Shown here: in pieces, positions 33,099-45,071 of the stretch | How positions within the stretch are numbered: the stretch's first letter is position 1 | How the letters are laid out: every line of letters starts with the position of its first letter | From: Xylogone sp. PMI_703 | Lineage: Eukaryota; Ascomycota; Leotiomycetes | Length of the DNA stretch: 64,000 nucleotides | Assembly: GCA_021399445.1 (NCBI GenBank) | Contig: JAJTUQ010000002.1 | Location: 868,001 to 932,000 of the forward strand | Reading direction: 5' to 3' | Notes under the pieces: model-generated | What the model saw: the letters and a program-made list of their open reading frames with translations, nothing else | Databases searched by the model: none | What the model was told of the DNA's origin: nothing | Program-made: the position numbers and the translations under genes

Positions 33099-35606
33099 CT
33101 AGAATGCGTCTTCAAACGGGCAATCGATGCTATCATGTCCGTCATTTTCACATACGCCACACCATTTGTCTGGGTTTACTACACCACTCTCCTTACCAGG
33201 AACCGGTCCCTGTCCCATTGGGTTAGGAATGATTTTCACTGGAGGCGCGGGTGAAGGGGCTTTCTTTAGTGGTGATAATGGCGCTGGTTTGTATTCGTCT
33301 TGGGGAACAGGGGGTGATAGACCCTTGAGGCCTTCTTTAACGACGTCTTTTCCATTTCGTTGCGAAGCCGCATTCGTGCCGTTTTGACCTTGGCCATTGA
33401 ACATGTTCGTGCATGTCAAAATATCATGGCCGGCAGTCTCACACAACTCACAGAAGCTCTCGTTTGCTGAAGAGTAGGTATCACTCTCAGGCATAGTTTC
33501 CAGAGTGTTGCCCCGCCTATGCATCTCGGGTGATCGTGGAGTCTCTCGTTCCCGCCAGCTTACTACCGTTCCTTTAGAATCGCGTATGGACGATCGATGC
33601 TCCTGGGTGACTGTTCCTGTGCTCATAGCACTAGTGCGATTGTTGGGCACGTTGCCCGTACTGCTTCTTCGCAGGCGTTCTAGTTCACGTTCGAGCTCTT
33701 CTTCACGACCGCTCTTGGATTCCAGAGCAGCACGGAGATCCGCGACTTCGCGTTCAAGCTTCTCCCTTGCCGAACGTTCCTCATTCGATTCTTGGCGTCC
33801 CTTTGACTCTGCATTCCCTGGGTCAGGGACAGCATCACGGCTTAAAGAATGTATGATGGCTTTCAGGCCGCGAATCTCGTCATCTCTTTGCGCCAGCTCC
33901 TTCGATATGGCTACTGTGTCTGATTTGCTCCCATCTCCATTGCTCAACGCTGCTGCTGACTTTTCCTTTTCGCGCCGTAATTCTGATCTCGTTCTTTCGA
34001 CCTCTCCTCTTAAAAACTCAACTTCTCCACGGGCCTCAGCCTCCCCCCGCCTAGCATCTTCAAGGCCTTCTTCTAACTCTTGTACAAGCTCCTCTAGCTG
34101 TTTTAATTGACGGGCCACACTGTCAACATCTTCGCTCCGATCTTGGAGCTCTCTAATTTCCTGAAGTAGTTCCTCCACACGCTTTTCATAGACCCGCTCC
34201 GTCTCAGTGCTGGCCAACTCTAGTGTATCGATAGTACTTCTGAAATCCGCACGATGGGTATCAAATTCGGCCGTTAGCATGGCAATTTTTTCATTCTTTT
34301 CTCGAAGAAGTGCTCTTAGTTGTGCTGCATCCTTATCATCTACACTGCTAGCTCTATCATGTCTCATTCCCCCGTCCGCATTCCCCATCAATGTCTGTAC
34401 CTCGGCTAGACTCTGCTCCATTTCTGCCAGGGTTGAGGCTTGTTCTCGTAGCTGTCTATCACGGTCGTCTAGTTGACTACGTAAACGCTCAATCTCCTCG
34501 TCGTTATTCGCTCGCGAGACAGGCCGCATCTTCTGGTTGAACGATGATACAGATCCAAGACTGCCATTAGTTGCCGTTCGATTGACACCAACAGGGGTTG
34601 TGTCATCATCACTAAAGTTCATTTGCCCCAAGGCCGAAGTACTCCGAGGCCCTCCAGGCCCAATACTTGCTTTAAGCCCAGATCGTGGAGTATAACCAAC
34701 CTTCTTGGCTGGATCGCGCGAGTCTTGTGTTCCTCTCACGCTCTGTGCGAACTTCGAGGGTGCAGGGCTTCCGTACCTGGAAGGAGTCTTCGGCAGAGAG
34801 GGTCTGGTGGTGAGAGTTGGTTTTCGCAATGGTGATTCTGGACGAGTCACAGAACGAGTCTTCTTGAGCTGGGGACTGACTGCCCTTCCCGGCCCAACAG
34901 ACTGACTAAACTTGGGTAGAGAGGGCGGGGTAAAACCATTCTGACTGGTCTGGATCGAGAGCTTTACGCTGCCGGCTGAGGGTGTTGATGGCGTTATGGG
35001 AAAGGAAGCGTCATCCGTTGGGGACGAAGAGAACCGTCTCGATGCCCTAGTGATTGGAAGAAAGATGCCAGCCCCTGGGATTGAGGTACTGAAGTAGGAT
35101 ACTCCATCAACGTCGCCGTTATTCTTGCCCTTGGAAGCAAACACCGAGCTCAGCTCAACTCCGGCAAACACGCCCTTCTTCCCTGCCACACTGCCAATAA
35201 ACTTGACGGTCCCGTACATGTTGCCGGGCACATCGACAAGATCTCCAACCTCAATATCGCCGCCATCGCCAGCACGGGAGGCAGCGCGGGAGGCAACACG
35301 AGAGGGAGTATAGCCGGCCATTCCGCCTCCTGAAGGGGTGTCTTCGTCCAGTACGGTGCTCAGTGGATAGGCTTCAGTAGCATCTGGGATACTAGCTAAA
35401 GATCCCGAGGTCAAGGCCGTTTGGGATCCCTTGCGAAGGAGGGAGTGAGGATGCCGTAAACCAAGCGCCGCCGCAGCGGAGGGGAGGGAGGGAGGACTGT
35501 TGTAGGAAGCAGCGAGGTTTGGCGTCGAAGCAGTATTGAGGCTGCTGGTCCCAGACGTTCTTGGACGGGCCAGAGAGCGTCGTGGAGTGAAGGCGGTCGT
35601 CGACAT
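33099..35606 (-). CDS. CAP-Gly domain microtubule plus-end protein (CLIP-170/Tip1/Bik1-like)
   Basis: A single-exon gene of 835 aa. A Ser/Arg-rich N-terminus is followed by a CAP-Gly domain at about 121-186; its groove motif reads GKNNG instead of the classical GKNDG. A basic Ser/Pro-rich region with many SP/TP sites follows, then a long coiled coil (about 370-690) for dimerisation. Two C-terminal zinc knuckles of the C-x2-C-x4-H-x4-C type (CELCETAGHDILTC and CGVCENDGHDSIDC) precede the C-terminus DCPFEDAF. This matches CLIP-170 family plus-end tracking proteins, whose CAP-Gly binds EB1/tubulin tails and whose zinc knuckles bind dynactin and LIS1-type partners. Confidence 0.93.
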   Translation of the reverse strand: MSTTAFTPRRSLARPRTSGTSSLNTASTPNLAASYNSPPSLPSAAAALGLRHPHSLLRKGSQTALTSGSLASIPDATEAYPLSTVLDEDTPSGGGMAGYTPSRVASRAASRAGDGGDIEVGDLVDVPGNMYGTVKFIGSVAGKKGVFAGVELSSVFASKGKNNGDVDGVSYFSTSIPGAGIFLPITRASRRFSSSPTDDASFPITPSTPSAGSVKLSIQTSQNGFTPPSLPKFSQSVGPGRAVSPQLKKTRSVTRPESPLRKPTLTTRPSLPKTPSRYGSPAPSKFAQSVRGTQDSRDPAKKVGYTPRSGLKASIGPGGPRSTSALGQMNFSDDDTTPVGVNRTATNGSLGSVSSFNQKMRPVSRANNDEEIERLRSQLDDRDRQLREQASTLAEMEQSLAEVQTLMGNADGGMRHDRASSVDDKDAAQLRALLREKNEKIAMLTAEFDTHRADFRSTIDTLELASTETERVYEKRVEELLQEIRELQDRSEDVDSVARQLKQLEELVQELEEGLEDARRGEAEARGEVEFLRGEVERTRSELRREKEKSAAALSNGDGSKSDTVAISKELAQRDDEIRGLKAIIHSLSRDAVPDPGNAESKGRQESNEERSAREKLEREVADLRAALESKSGREEELERELERLRRSSTGNVPNNRTSAMSTGTVTQEHRSSIRDSKGTVVSWRERETPRSPEMHRRGNTLETMPESDTYSSANESFCELCETAGHDILTCTNMFNGQGQNGTNAASQRNGKDVVKEGLKGLSPPVPQDEYKPAPLSPLKKAPSPAPPVKIIPNPMGQGPVPGKESGVVNPDKWCGVCENDGHDSIDCPFEDAF

Positions 35607-36796
35607 CGCACGCGGTTATATTGTTTTTGTTTATAACAGTCGTAGCGGGCACCGGGCGCTGGTGTGGAGACCAGCCCAGGGACTGGAGGTCGATTGGTTG
35701 TGGACGCTTTGGGGCACAATCTCGCCAGGGGCGCGCCTCTTCTCTCCTATTCCCGCGGTGAGACCAATGGAAGGCGGTGGAACGGCTCGGTCACGGGTCC
35801 TGCAGCCAAAGTCCCCTCCTTTCCTGCATAGAATAGTAGGATAGAACAGTTTACCACCAAACCGTGAACAAGTACAGTAACAAAGGGGATTCGTCTGGGC
35901 TGGTCAATGAAGAAGCGTCGCAGGCCCAGACACTTTATTCATTCCAGCATCGGCATCAGCAACCGCAGGAATAACGCTGCATCAACCGAGGCAGGTTACA
36001 GCACTGTATAGAAAAGACGGAACAAAGCGTCCCAGACACTGAGACACCAAAGCTTCTTCAGCACCGACTGCACAGAGTCCACCACTCTCCCCTCCAGGCC
36101 CTGCACGCGCCACATGGGGGCTGAAGAACATCAAAATGCCAGCAGAAGAGTTAGAATTAGCATTATGATTGCCGGCTGCTCATCCCAGCGTCTGCAGCTG
36201 CCGCCACGGGTTCAACTCTGGGGTCCCTAGGGCCCACTGCTGGAAGGGCTCCGTGTGGACGTGCTGGAGATCCCATAATAACCGCTCCCACCGGTGTTGA
36301 TCAGCCCTGGTGGGAATGAGATCGCTACTAATGACACGATACGAAGCGGTCGAGCTGCCAGATCCTTTTCTTCAATAATGCAGTATACCCCCCTATCTCC
36401 TACGGGAACATGTTTTATAGACACAGCCAGCCTTACTGTACTGTGCTGCCAAACAGAGTAGCAAAAGTTCCTCCATGTATAATACCGGTGTTACCGTCGC
36501 ACGATCAAAGGGTCAGCAAGGGTTGATTGGTAGACTGCGACAACATAATGCTGGAGACCACCATTGTTATTTGGGTATCACTATAAGTTACCGTACAGCT
36601 CGCGTTTCATAGCACGCCTACTAATAAACTCCCTACGGTCGTACAGACTCACGGCCCTTTAGAAGCCAACCACGCTTACGGACCGCGCATTTCTGAGCCT
36701 GGGGCTCGAAACATCTCTTTCAAGCTTCACATACACCTTATGCTTCCATCGTTTGGTTAGAGATCGCTCATTACCAACAGGAATGAGTCGCTGAAC
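35607..36796. other. Long intergenic region
   Basis: 1.19 kb upstream of the CAP-Gly gene and downstream of the next minus-strand gene. Only short, unconserved frames are seen. Bases next to 35607 are GC-rich promoter-like sequence. Confidence 0.45.
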
Positions 36797-37829
36797 CTAT
36801 CTCTCTCGTTGTATGATGTCACTTCTCCCAAGTGGGCGGGTGCCATCGTTTAATACCATGGCCTCTCTGTGCCGTCGCCGGAGGTGCTCTTCCTCTCTGC
36901 TTTGGTCCCTCGGTCGTCGATTGTTCCTGGCAACAAGGTTCTCAACTGATTCATCCTCTGCCGCTAGGCTGCCTTCCTCATGAATCATCTCAGTATCCTT
37001 CATATCCTCTTCGTCCTCTATCGGCTCTGGACGCAGGAGGCCTGCCCTCTCCAGTTGCCTTCGTCCAGCCTCATCATCAGCTAGCGGGATAGTAATTTGG
37101 TTCAACCGGTTGTTCTTTACTAGAGACTCGCTGAAGTTATGGCGTATCTCTTCTGCGCTACCACTGCTACTCCAAGGCTCCTTTACTAGCCACCGGTCGA
37201 CAAACCTGGCTTTGACAAGCCCATCAACACCACACTTCTCGACCAATTGACCCAGGACGAGTAAACACCCCTGCTCAACCACATCGCGCAAGTACCAATT
37301 GTCCCATTCAGGATCGTACACGTTGTGCTTGTAGTCCGTAATAGAGTACTCAAGCGACTTGACAAGTGCAGCGTACGTTTTTGGTTTGTTGATCATGCTT
37401 ATCATCGCTGAAATAGAAGCGTTAGTCTGTATGCAAAAACTGAATTGCAAAGGGAGCCTTACAGCTATTCATCAACATTGTTAAAGCTCGTATGCCTGTC
37501 TCGCGCATCTCGTGGTCTGGGCGAGTAATATACCACAATAATGTATCAATTGTGACGCCATCATGAAGTGCTCGTTCGCAGATGATGATCGCCGTTGTCT
37601 CCTGAATCCCATAGTTTGGGCTGTCAAGAAGCTTGTTCAGCGTCTCTAATTTCAGCGAATCTTCGACGTCTTGGGTGATGTATTGTGGTTTATTTTGGGG
37701 CGGCTTTATCTTTGCAGCTTCTCGATTTTCGACCAGAAGGTATCGCATAAACCCGAGAACAGCAAATGTAGTCAGACCGAAGCCGACTAATAAGAGCCTA
37801 TTACTAGCGGCAGGCGAGAGCGCCGCCAT
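36797..37829 (-). CDS. Membrane-anchored, armadillo-like conserved fungal protein
   Basis: Exons are 37829-37463 and 37407-36797 (325 aa); GTAAGG donor, TTTCAG acceptor, join LMNS|SMISMINKPK. One N-terminal hydrophobic helix (about residues 11-30, LLLVGFGLTTFAVLGFMRYLL) suggests a signal anchor. The body is helical and resembles short armadillo/HEAT-like repeats (LETLNKLLDSPNYGIQETTA, RETGIRALTMLMNS, DVVEQGCLLVLGQLVEKCG). The C-terminus is acidic then basic. I recognise the pattern as a conserved ascomycete family, but no function is known to me; a mitochondrial outer membrane or ER location is possible. Confidence 0.78.
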
Positions 37830-38067
37830 GTTGATGAGCCTACACCCGCATTCAAAGTTTTAGGAAGTTAAAGTCACATATGTGGCTTTGTTATTGAAAG
37901 AAATAACTTTTGGTATTTACTGGGTTTCACAGCACTTATTTGCCGCTATTTACCGCTCCCTGAAACCTTGTTTGGGTAAGCGGTAACCCGATAACCGATA
38001 AAAAAGTATCTTTACTGCATCAAAAAGTTCGAAATCGCAAGGCGCTCGGAAGACACCAAACAACAGC

Positions 38068-40907
38068 ATGCCTCCCTCTCAATTGAAGAGGTTAAAGGCC
38101 TCACTGCGGGAGCAAGGGATTATAGGACCACAGCAATCGAAAAAGCAAAAGAAGCAGAATGCCAAAAATGGCGCCAATAATGAAAAGAGGATCCAGAGAT
38201 CAATTGCTCTCAATGGCATTCGAGAGCAATTCAATCCATTCGAGGTCAAAATTTCGTCTAGAGACCCAAAATTTCCGGTTACCAGCAACAAGACTTTGAG
38301 TGGAAGGGTATCTAAGGGCGTGAAAGGCAGACCCGGGGTCACCAAAAGCCTGGGAGAAGAGAATGTAAGAACCTAGCTTTTGTTTTCGTTTTCCTTTGTT
38401 AATATTCAGATTCATAGCGACGAAAAACTCTCCTTGTCGAGCTGCAAAGAAGAAATAGAGTAGGAGGTATTCTTGATCGTCGTTTTGGAGAAGATAACCC
38501 CAACATGACGCCCGAAGAAAAAATGTTGGAGCGATTCACGCAAGAAAAACAAAGGCACAAAAATGCTTCAATGTTTGACCTTGAAGATGACGATGAAGGT
38601 GGCGAAGGGTTGACGCATCTGGGACAATCGCTATCGTTTGATGGGCCGGCGCTTCAAGATGATTTTGATGAGGAAGGAATGGAGCTGTCGGACGCTGAGG
38701 ATCACCCATCCGATGAAGAGTATCAGGACCGGAAACGTCGCCGATTACTGGATCCGGAAGGAATGGAGTATGATGCAGAAGAAGGTCCAGAACAACCCGA
38801 AAGAAAGAAATCGAAACATGAAGTAATGAAGGAGGTTATTGCTAAATCAAAACTCTACAGATACGAGAGGCAAGCCGCAAAAGAAGATGATGAGAATTTG
38901 CGGGAAGAACTAGACAAAGAATTATCCAACATTCATGAGCTCCTTCGAGGAGGAATGCCCAAATCACAGCCACCTCAACTAGAAATACCTGGAATGAATC
39001 CAGAACGTGCTGCGCTTATTAATGGCACGAACAAGATCCAGTTTGACAAGGAATATGACATACGAGTCAGGCAATTGGCACAAGATAAGAAGTCGAAGCC
39101 TACGGAAAGGAGCAAAACGGAGGAGGAGAAGCTCGAAGATGAATCCAGGAGACTGCGTGAGTTGGAAGCAAAACGGCTAAGGCGAATGGAGGGCATATCA
39201 GAAGAAAGCGACGAAGCGGAAGGAGAAAGTGCAATCCCTGAAAGAAATGAAGACGATGAAGAAGACGCTTTTGGTTTTGGTTTAGGTATCAAAGCCAGGC
39301 CGATCAGTGCTGAACTTGGAGTTGAAGACGAAGACGACTTTATCATAGACGATGACCTCGTAGCAAGCGGTTCTGATATTGATTTAACTGACGGAGAGGA
39401 GTCTTCAGATCCAGATGAATCGGTTTCAGAAGATGACGAAGACTTTGTCAAAGGTCTTCTGACTGAGGAGGAGGCAAAGAGACCTGAATTCCTTACTGGT
39501 GCGAACGCACCTTTACCGGAAATAGACTTCCCTGAGAAGAATGGTATCAACGGAGACCTTCCTTATACCTTCCCTTGTCCTCAAAAACATCAAGAGCTCC
39601 TCGATATCACAAAGAAAATTTCAATCGTTGATCTACCAGTCGTGGTACAACGAATTAGGGCTTTATATCACCCAAAATTAAAGAGTGAGAATAAAGCAAA
39701 ATTAGGGAAATTTGCTATTGTACTCATCGAGCACATCTATTATCTTCCGAACCAACCGACACCCCCACCGTTCTCAGTTTTGGAGACTATTATTCGACAT
39801 ATACATTCCATGGCAAAAATGTATCCAGTTGAAATTGCAAACTCTTTTCGTAGTCACTTAGAGATTCTACACGAATCTCGAGCGCTATCACCTAATAGTG
39901 GAGATCTAATACTTCTCACAGCCATTGGCGGTATATTCCCCACGTCCGACCACTTCCATCAGGTGGTAACTCCCGCTACCCTTACTATGGCTCGATATCT
40001 GGGCCAGAAAGTTCCACAGACCCTCTCGGATTACGCCGTTGGGGCTTACCTTTGCACTTTATGTCTACAATATCAAAAATTATCTAAGAGATATGTGCCG
40101 GAGGTTATGAATTTTGCGCAAAATTGTCTCTGTGCTTTAGCTCCGCATAAGTTGTCGAATATTCCTGGAAGCTTTCCGTATCACGAACCAAAAAACCCGC
40201 TACGGGTTACCAAGACTAAAACTTCCTCTCGAAAACTTAATTTCTTGGACTGCACTGCCAGAGACCTCTCTAAACAAGAGCAGGAATCTCTCAAAATAGC
40301 TCTCTTAGAGTCAGGTATCAGCATCCTGGACTGTGCAGCAGATAGGTGGACAGGCAAATCTTCATTCTATGAAGTATTTGAGCCCACACTGCGGATTATG
40401 CAGCATCTGGAAGGTGCGGCATGTCGCTCTAAGCTTCCTGAGCCTACACAGGTATGATCAAATATATATCTTAGGCTTTAGACAAACTAACAACCTGTAT
40501 AGTTACATGTTTCCAAGACCACCCGGAAATTCGAGAGACTATTGAAACATGCCCATTTAGCTCGACGACCTTTGGAATTACATCACCACAAACCTCTGGC
40601 GATTAAAACATCAATCCCGAGGTTTGAAGAATCTTACAATCCAGACAAACATTATGATCCAGATCGTGAACGTGCTGAAGCAGCTAAGTTACGGGCTGAG
40701 CACAAGAAAGAGAAGAAGGGAGCTATGCGGGAGTTGCGCAAAGACGCTAACTTTATCGCGAGGGAAGCTTTACGGGAGAAGAAAGAGAGGGATGCTGCAT
40801 ATGAAAGGAAATATAAGAGGCTTATTGCCGAGATTCAGGGAGAGGAAGGGCGCGAAGCTAAAGCATATGAAAGGGAAAAGCAATGGAGAAAGAAGGGGAG
40901 GAAGTGA
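38068..40907 (+). CDS. NOP14: Nucleolar protein NOP14 (small-subunit processome)
   Basis: Exons are 38068-38364, 38418-40451 and 40503-40907 (911 aa, near the usual size). Characteristic features: N-terminal basic region with NPFEVKIS, then after intron 1 RRKTLLVELQRRNRVGGILDRRFGEDNPNMTPEEKMLERF, given here as a NOP14 hallmark spanning residues about 100-140. Long acidic stretches (DDDEGGEG, SDPDESVSEDDEDF) and an alpha-helical C-terminal domain with PDKHYDPDRERAEAAKLR and a Lys/Arg-rich tail complete the protein. NOP14 works in the nucleolus for 18S rRNA maturation and 40S assembly. The gene is divergent from the membrane-anchored protein with only 238 bases between start codons. Confidence 0.95.
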
Positions 40908-41246
40908 GTGTGAAATATGTACACTATATGCATTATGGAGTTGGTGGTTCTACTCAAAGCTATGTAATCTTGATACCATTGGAAGCATGGCTTTTATGGG
41001 CATAAAAGTTAGATATATTGAGTGCAAATTAGAGTATACCCAGAGGAATAGAAGTGTTCCTAGTTCTACTATTTGGACTGATTCATGGTTATCAAAACCT
41101 TGTAAACGAGGCAACAACTCATCCACCGGTTTAACTGGCTACTCCAACGTCATACTACTAGTCACGATGTATATCTGAAATGTGGCTATCAAAATAATAT
41201 TCATCTAAGCAACAGCCAATTTCTTTGGAGTGTACATGTAATAATA
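40908..41246. other. Intergenic region between NOP14 and the G-patch gene
   Basis: 339 bases; an extended chance frame overlaps the NOP14 end in another register. Nothing else is supported. Confidence 0.4.
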
Positions 41247-42248
41247 ATGACCGCGGAAGATCCCATATCTCAAAATAGTGCGGGTGAGGAGGACGAAGAG
41301 GAAGATTACATGAACATGGTTATAGTTGAGCCTACCAAACCCCGGGAGAAAGAAACGTATACACAGCGCCGTATACGGAAAGAACGCGAGGCCGAAATCC
41401 GAGGGCGTGTCAAGTCAAAAGCTGAAAGGGAGGCAGAGGAGGCAGCCGCTCGGGAGGCAGCATTGTCAACGTCCTTGTTATCACAGCCCACTGCCTCATC
41501 CAATAAGGGCCTTGCAATGATGGCCAAGATGGGATTTAAGACCGGGGTTGGCCTAGGTGCTGAAAACAATGTAGGAGCCAGGACGGAGCCAATCATGATT
41601 AGCATGAAAGAGGATCGTGGGGGCATTGGATTGGATACAGAGAAGAAGCGAAAATTCAGAGAGCAGGCTGAGGAAGTGGGAAAGCGGGTCAAAGCCGAAG
41701 AGGGCGAGTATAGGGAAAGGGTTAGGAAAGAAAGAGAAGATACAAGATTGGAAGGGCTGGTTGGAGCTGCTATGAGAGTTGCTGAACGTATGAGCGGGGA
41801 GGAAGAGGAGCAGGAGCCACTGCTAGACGACCCAAGTGACCAGACCGAAGACCTCAAGAAGCGGACTATCTCAGTAAAGCCATTGAAGCAAATCAACGTT
41901 TTGTGGCGAGGCTTGGTACGAAAAAGAGAAGAACAGGAGCGCGATCGTAGAATGCGATATGATCTTCAGCAGAGCCTCTCACGGTTGCCAACGTATGAGG
42001 ATCCAGATGAGGATAGGGATGACAAGAAAGCCCTCGGCAAGCAACAGATGCAGCATATCCACGTTGAGGATCTGGAAGAAGAAGATCCGGAGCTAGATGT
42101 ATTTAATGAGCTCGAGCCTGCTGAGCGACTACAGAAACTTGTTCTCTATTTGAGAGAGCAGTTTAATTATTGCTTTTGGTGTAAGTATACATATCCTAAT
42201 GCGGAAATGGAGGGTTGTCCAGGCATTACAGAGGAAGACCACGATTAG
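41247..42248 (+). CDS. G-patch domain protein (GPATCH11/CCDC75-like)
   Basis: A single-exon gene of 333 aa. The N-terminus is acidic then strongly basic and helical (YTQRRIRKEREAEIRGRVK). The G-patch lies at about residues 88-130 (LAMMAKMGFKTGVGLGAEN..PI). A charged helix follows, then the C-terminal DUF4187-type domain with a Cys/His cluster (FNYCFWCKYTYPNAEMEGCPG..EEDHD). G-patch proteins activate DEAH helicases in splicing or ribosome biogenesis; the human counterpart GPATCH11 is nuclear and kinetochore-linked. The gene end is 117 bases from the convergent PPR-like gene. Confidence 0.88.
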   Translation: MTAEDPISQNSAGEEDEEEDYMNMVIVEPTKPREKETYTQRRIRKEREAEIRGRVKSKAEREAEEAAAREAALSTSLLSQPTASSNKGLAMMAKMGFKTGVGLGAENNVGARTEPIMISMKEDRGGIGLDTEKKRKFREQAEEVGKRVKAEEGEYRERVRKEREDTRLEGLVGAAMRVAERMSGEEEEQEPLLDDPSDQTEDLKKRTISVKPLKQINVLWRGLVRKREEQERDRRMRYDLQQSLSRLPTYEDPDEDRDDKKALGKQQMQHIHVEDLEEEDPELDVFNELEPAERLQKLVLYLREQFNYCFWCKYTYPNAEMEGCPGITEEDHD

Positions 42249-42365
42249 TTATACCACGGCGTCAGGAAAAGAGTGATACCCTTCTACAAATTGTAAGATT
42301 AGATTTGGGATGTGAAATGTATATTTAGCTATACTACACTGTTGAATGGAGAGTGTCTGTCTCTG

Positions 42366-44938
42366 CTATGTATTTGGTTCCCAAGGAACACAATCCGGCA
42401 CGCCCATCTCTTTTGCCGCAATTAGGGAAAGCTGTGATACATCTTTGATTTCATTATTATCGATTATCCTCGACTGAGAGACGTATCGTAGGAGATCTGA
42501 TAATAGCAAGATGGACTCCTCTAGCTTCCCATGATTGTCGAGTTCATTAAAGATAATTCCCTGGTTTAGCAGGATGTCTTCACGTGTCTTTCTAAGCGTC
42601 TCCAGAACTCTGGTGACTTTGTTAATTCGTTCCCTGGTAGCATTGTTGATATTAAGTCGTCGTGGCTGAATACCGGCGGCATTCACATGACCAACACGTG
42701 CAAGCTGAAGAATAATACTTCTCACAGTATCCTGGTTAGGATATATGTCGAAATACTGCTGCAACGCCCGCAGTGCAACTGCTGTTCCCGGCTGATCATC
42801 AGACAGGCCAAATGACACTATAATTAGATCGTATAGATCCCGAGGAAATTGCTCTTTTTCAGTTAGTGATGATGCCCGCTGGACCATTTCAGCAAATAGA
42901 TGCCTGCAGGTAGTAAAGTTGTCTCGTCTCCATTCTCTAGTTAAAACAGGATCCTTTGCTTTCTTTATAAGCTGCCATAGACATGCATAAGTATCTAAAT
43001 CTGGTCGGACCCCTGCTCCTTTGACTATAGTATTGTAGGTACTCCATGCCCAGTGTCTACGGTGAGATCTGAGATCTGACAGAAGTAACTGGTTCATAAA
43101 AAAGGTATCGGGTCGAATCTGTGCTTTTCGGAGGGTATCATATAGATCCAAAAGCTTTTCTTGTTTCTGTCGCCTCCGATAATATTCCACGAGGATGGAA
43201 AATGTTTCAATAGTGGCCTTAGGGACTGGTGGTATGATTGACCGATGGTCCAGTTTCGATGATGAGAATACAGCTTGCAGAGGCACCACAAGCTCACTCC
43301 GCATTTCACGGCGTCTCACAAACTCGAGTCTAGCTTCAATCATTTTCCAAGCCGTATCCTCAGCCTTCTGTTGACTTAGCTGCTTCCCAGTACGAAGCCA
43401 CGCTCCAATAAGACCATTCAAATGGCGTGCATCCGGGGTAATGCCGTGGTAACGCATGAAGTCGAAAACCTTACTGGCGCCCTCCAAGTTCCCTTCTCCA
43501 ATCAGTTTCTTGATCCAGCTTCCAAAAAAGAACTTATTGTTGAAGTTGGTTGGCAACGAGACGAGAACTTTAGCTTCTTTCCAATGAAGCTCATTATCTC
43601 CAATTTGCATTGTCTTTAAATTATGTTGGGTTCCCAGGGCCACTTTGTATAATTGCACCGAGTCTTGCCCAATCTCATTTTTATTGCCTAGAAGCATCAT
43701 GTCCTTAAAAACCCCTAGGGCGAGCTCAACTTGATCAGCTTCTAGCAAAGCCGAGATCACGGCGTCAAAGTCCTCCATAGCGATCTGTGTAGCTAAATAG
43801 ACCCTAAGTCGTATGTATAGGGCCCAAGCCTTCTGTGTAGCATGCTCGGAATTAGAGCTAAGACATGCTTTTATTAGAGGTTGTATTATTACAGCCGCCT
43901 CGGTCTTGTCTGAGCAATTCATCAGAAAGTCAGCAGCTTTCAGAGCTTCATCAATCTTTCCCATTTGACAAAACATTCTGATACCAAGCTCCCAAAAATC
44001 CTTCAGTAAGCTAGGATTCTCCCCGAGAGATCCTTTAGCCTCCTCCCACCTGCTGATAGCTTTTATGTGATTGCCACATATAAACTCTGCTTCCAAATAG
44101 CATAGAAGCTGCTTTGCATTCAAGGAAATGCCCACTCTTTCCATATCCTCGGCGAGACATTTGATATGAGCCATCCGATCTAGGCTACCTCCCAGCTCCA
44201 ACGGGATATCAAATATACCCCACAGGACATACCAAACGCCCAATGGAATGAATTGCGCTGAAGATATGATTTCATCGCGACACATGGAATAAAGTTTCCA
44301 AGTTGCTTTCTGCACATCATGACTAACAGATGACTTATTCCACGATCGTTTCAACATGCTATTTAGTCTGGTGATATTCTGAATATGAACATAACGGATG
44401 TTTTCAACAGGTATAGCAATGTTCTCGGGGTCAACTAGAATTGGAGTAGATTCGCTACCTTCGACCCATATCAGCTCACTAGGACTCTAACAAATAAACG
44501 TATTATCTTACCGGCTTTGCTAGAGACTGGCTTGTCTGCTTCGGAATCTAGACTTGCTTTGACAATTGGCTTGATAGATCCAGATCTATGGGGTCGAGAA
44601 CGGCCTCGACCTTGACCGGTTTGAATTCTTTCTAGCTCTGCATCCAAAGCTCGAATTTTAGCATTTATTGCTGCCTCAATCGCCTCCTCAGTTTGAGCGC
44701 CGTCTCGCATTTCTTTCCGGGTACCATCTTGAGTCTGTTCAAAAAATTTGATGGTCACTCGAGGTTCCTGTTGCGACTTTTGGCCGATGTCTCCCAGATT
44801 TCTCTTCGCTCTCTTCGGTCCAGTGGCAACATTGCGCAACTGGCCTGGCGTGTATTTTAAGGGGTATAGTCTCGAGAAACATGTCCTGCATAGGTATCCA
44901 TGGAGAGTAGATGCAAATACCGAATGCGAAGTCGTCAT
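42366..44938 (-). CDS. Mitochondrial PPR-like RNA-binding protein
   Basis: Exons are 44938-44512 and 44458-42366 (839 aa). The 53-base intron (GTAAGA..CGAAG) joins KA|GSESTPILVDPENIAIPVEN in frame. The N-terminus (SVFASTLHGYLCRTCFSRLYPLK) is a basic, acid-free presequence. The body is helical throughout, with repeats of PPR type: KVFDFMRYHGITPDARHLNGLIGAW, given here as residues of one motif pair near 43430, and LLDLYDTLRKAQIRPDTFFMNQLL near 43110. PPR proteins bind organelle RNA and control its processing or translation; CIA84- and DMR-type fungal proteins are similar in size. Specific target unknown. Confidence 0.8.
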
Positions 44939-45042
44939 AAGTGTAGCTTTACAGGGTGGTATCGAGCAAAAAATATTTAAAGTTAAAGAGGGGACTGTGC
45001 AATATACGCGAATGTCGGGGAATCGCGAGATTTAATGCCGAC

Positions 45043-45048
45043 ACGCGT
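45043..45048. promoter_or_regulatory. MluI cell-cycle box (ACGCGT) before ORC3
   Basis: ACGCGT lies 24 bases before the ORC3 start codon, with another ACGCG at 45006-45010. In yeasts MBF binds ACGCGT to drive G1/S expression of replication genes. The gene-site pairing fits, but a 6-base palindrome also occurs by chance about once per 4 kb. Confidence 0.45.
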
Positions 45049-45071
45049 TTCACTTCTCCCACCACCTCGAC

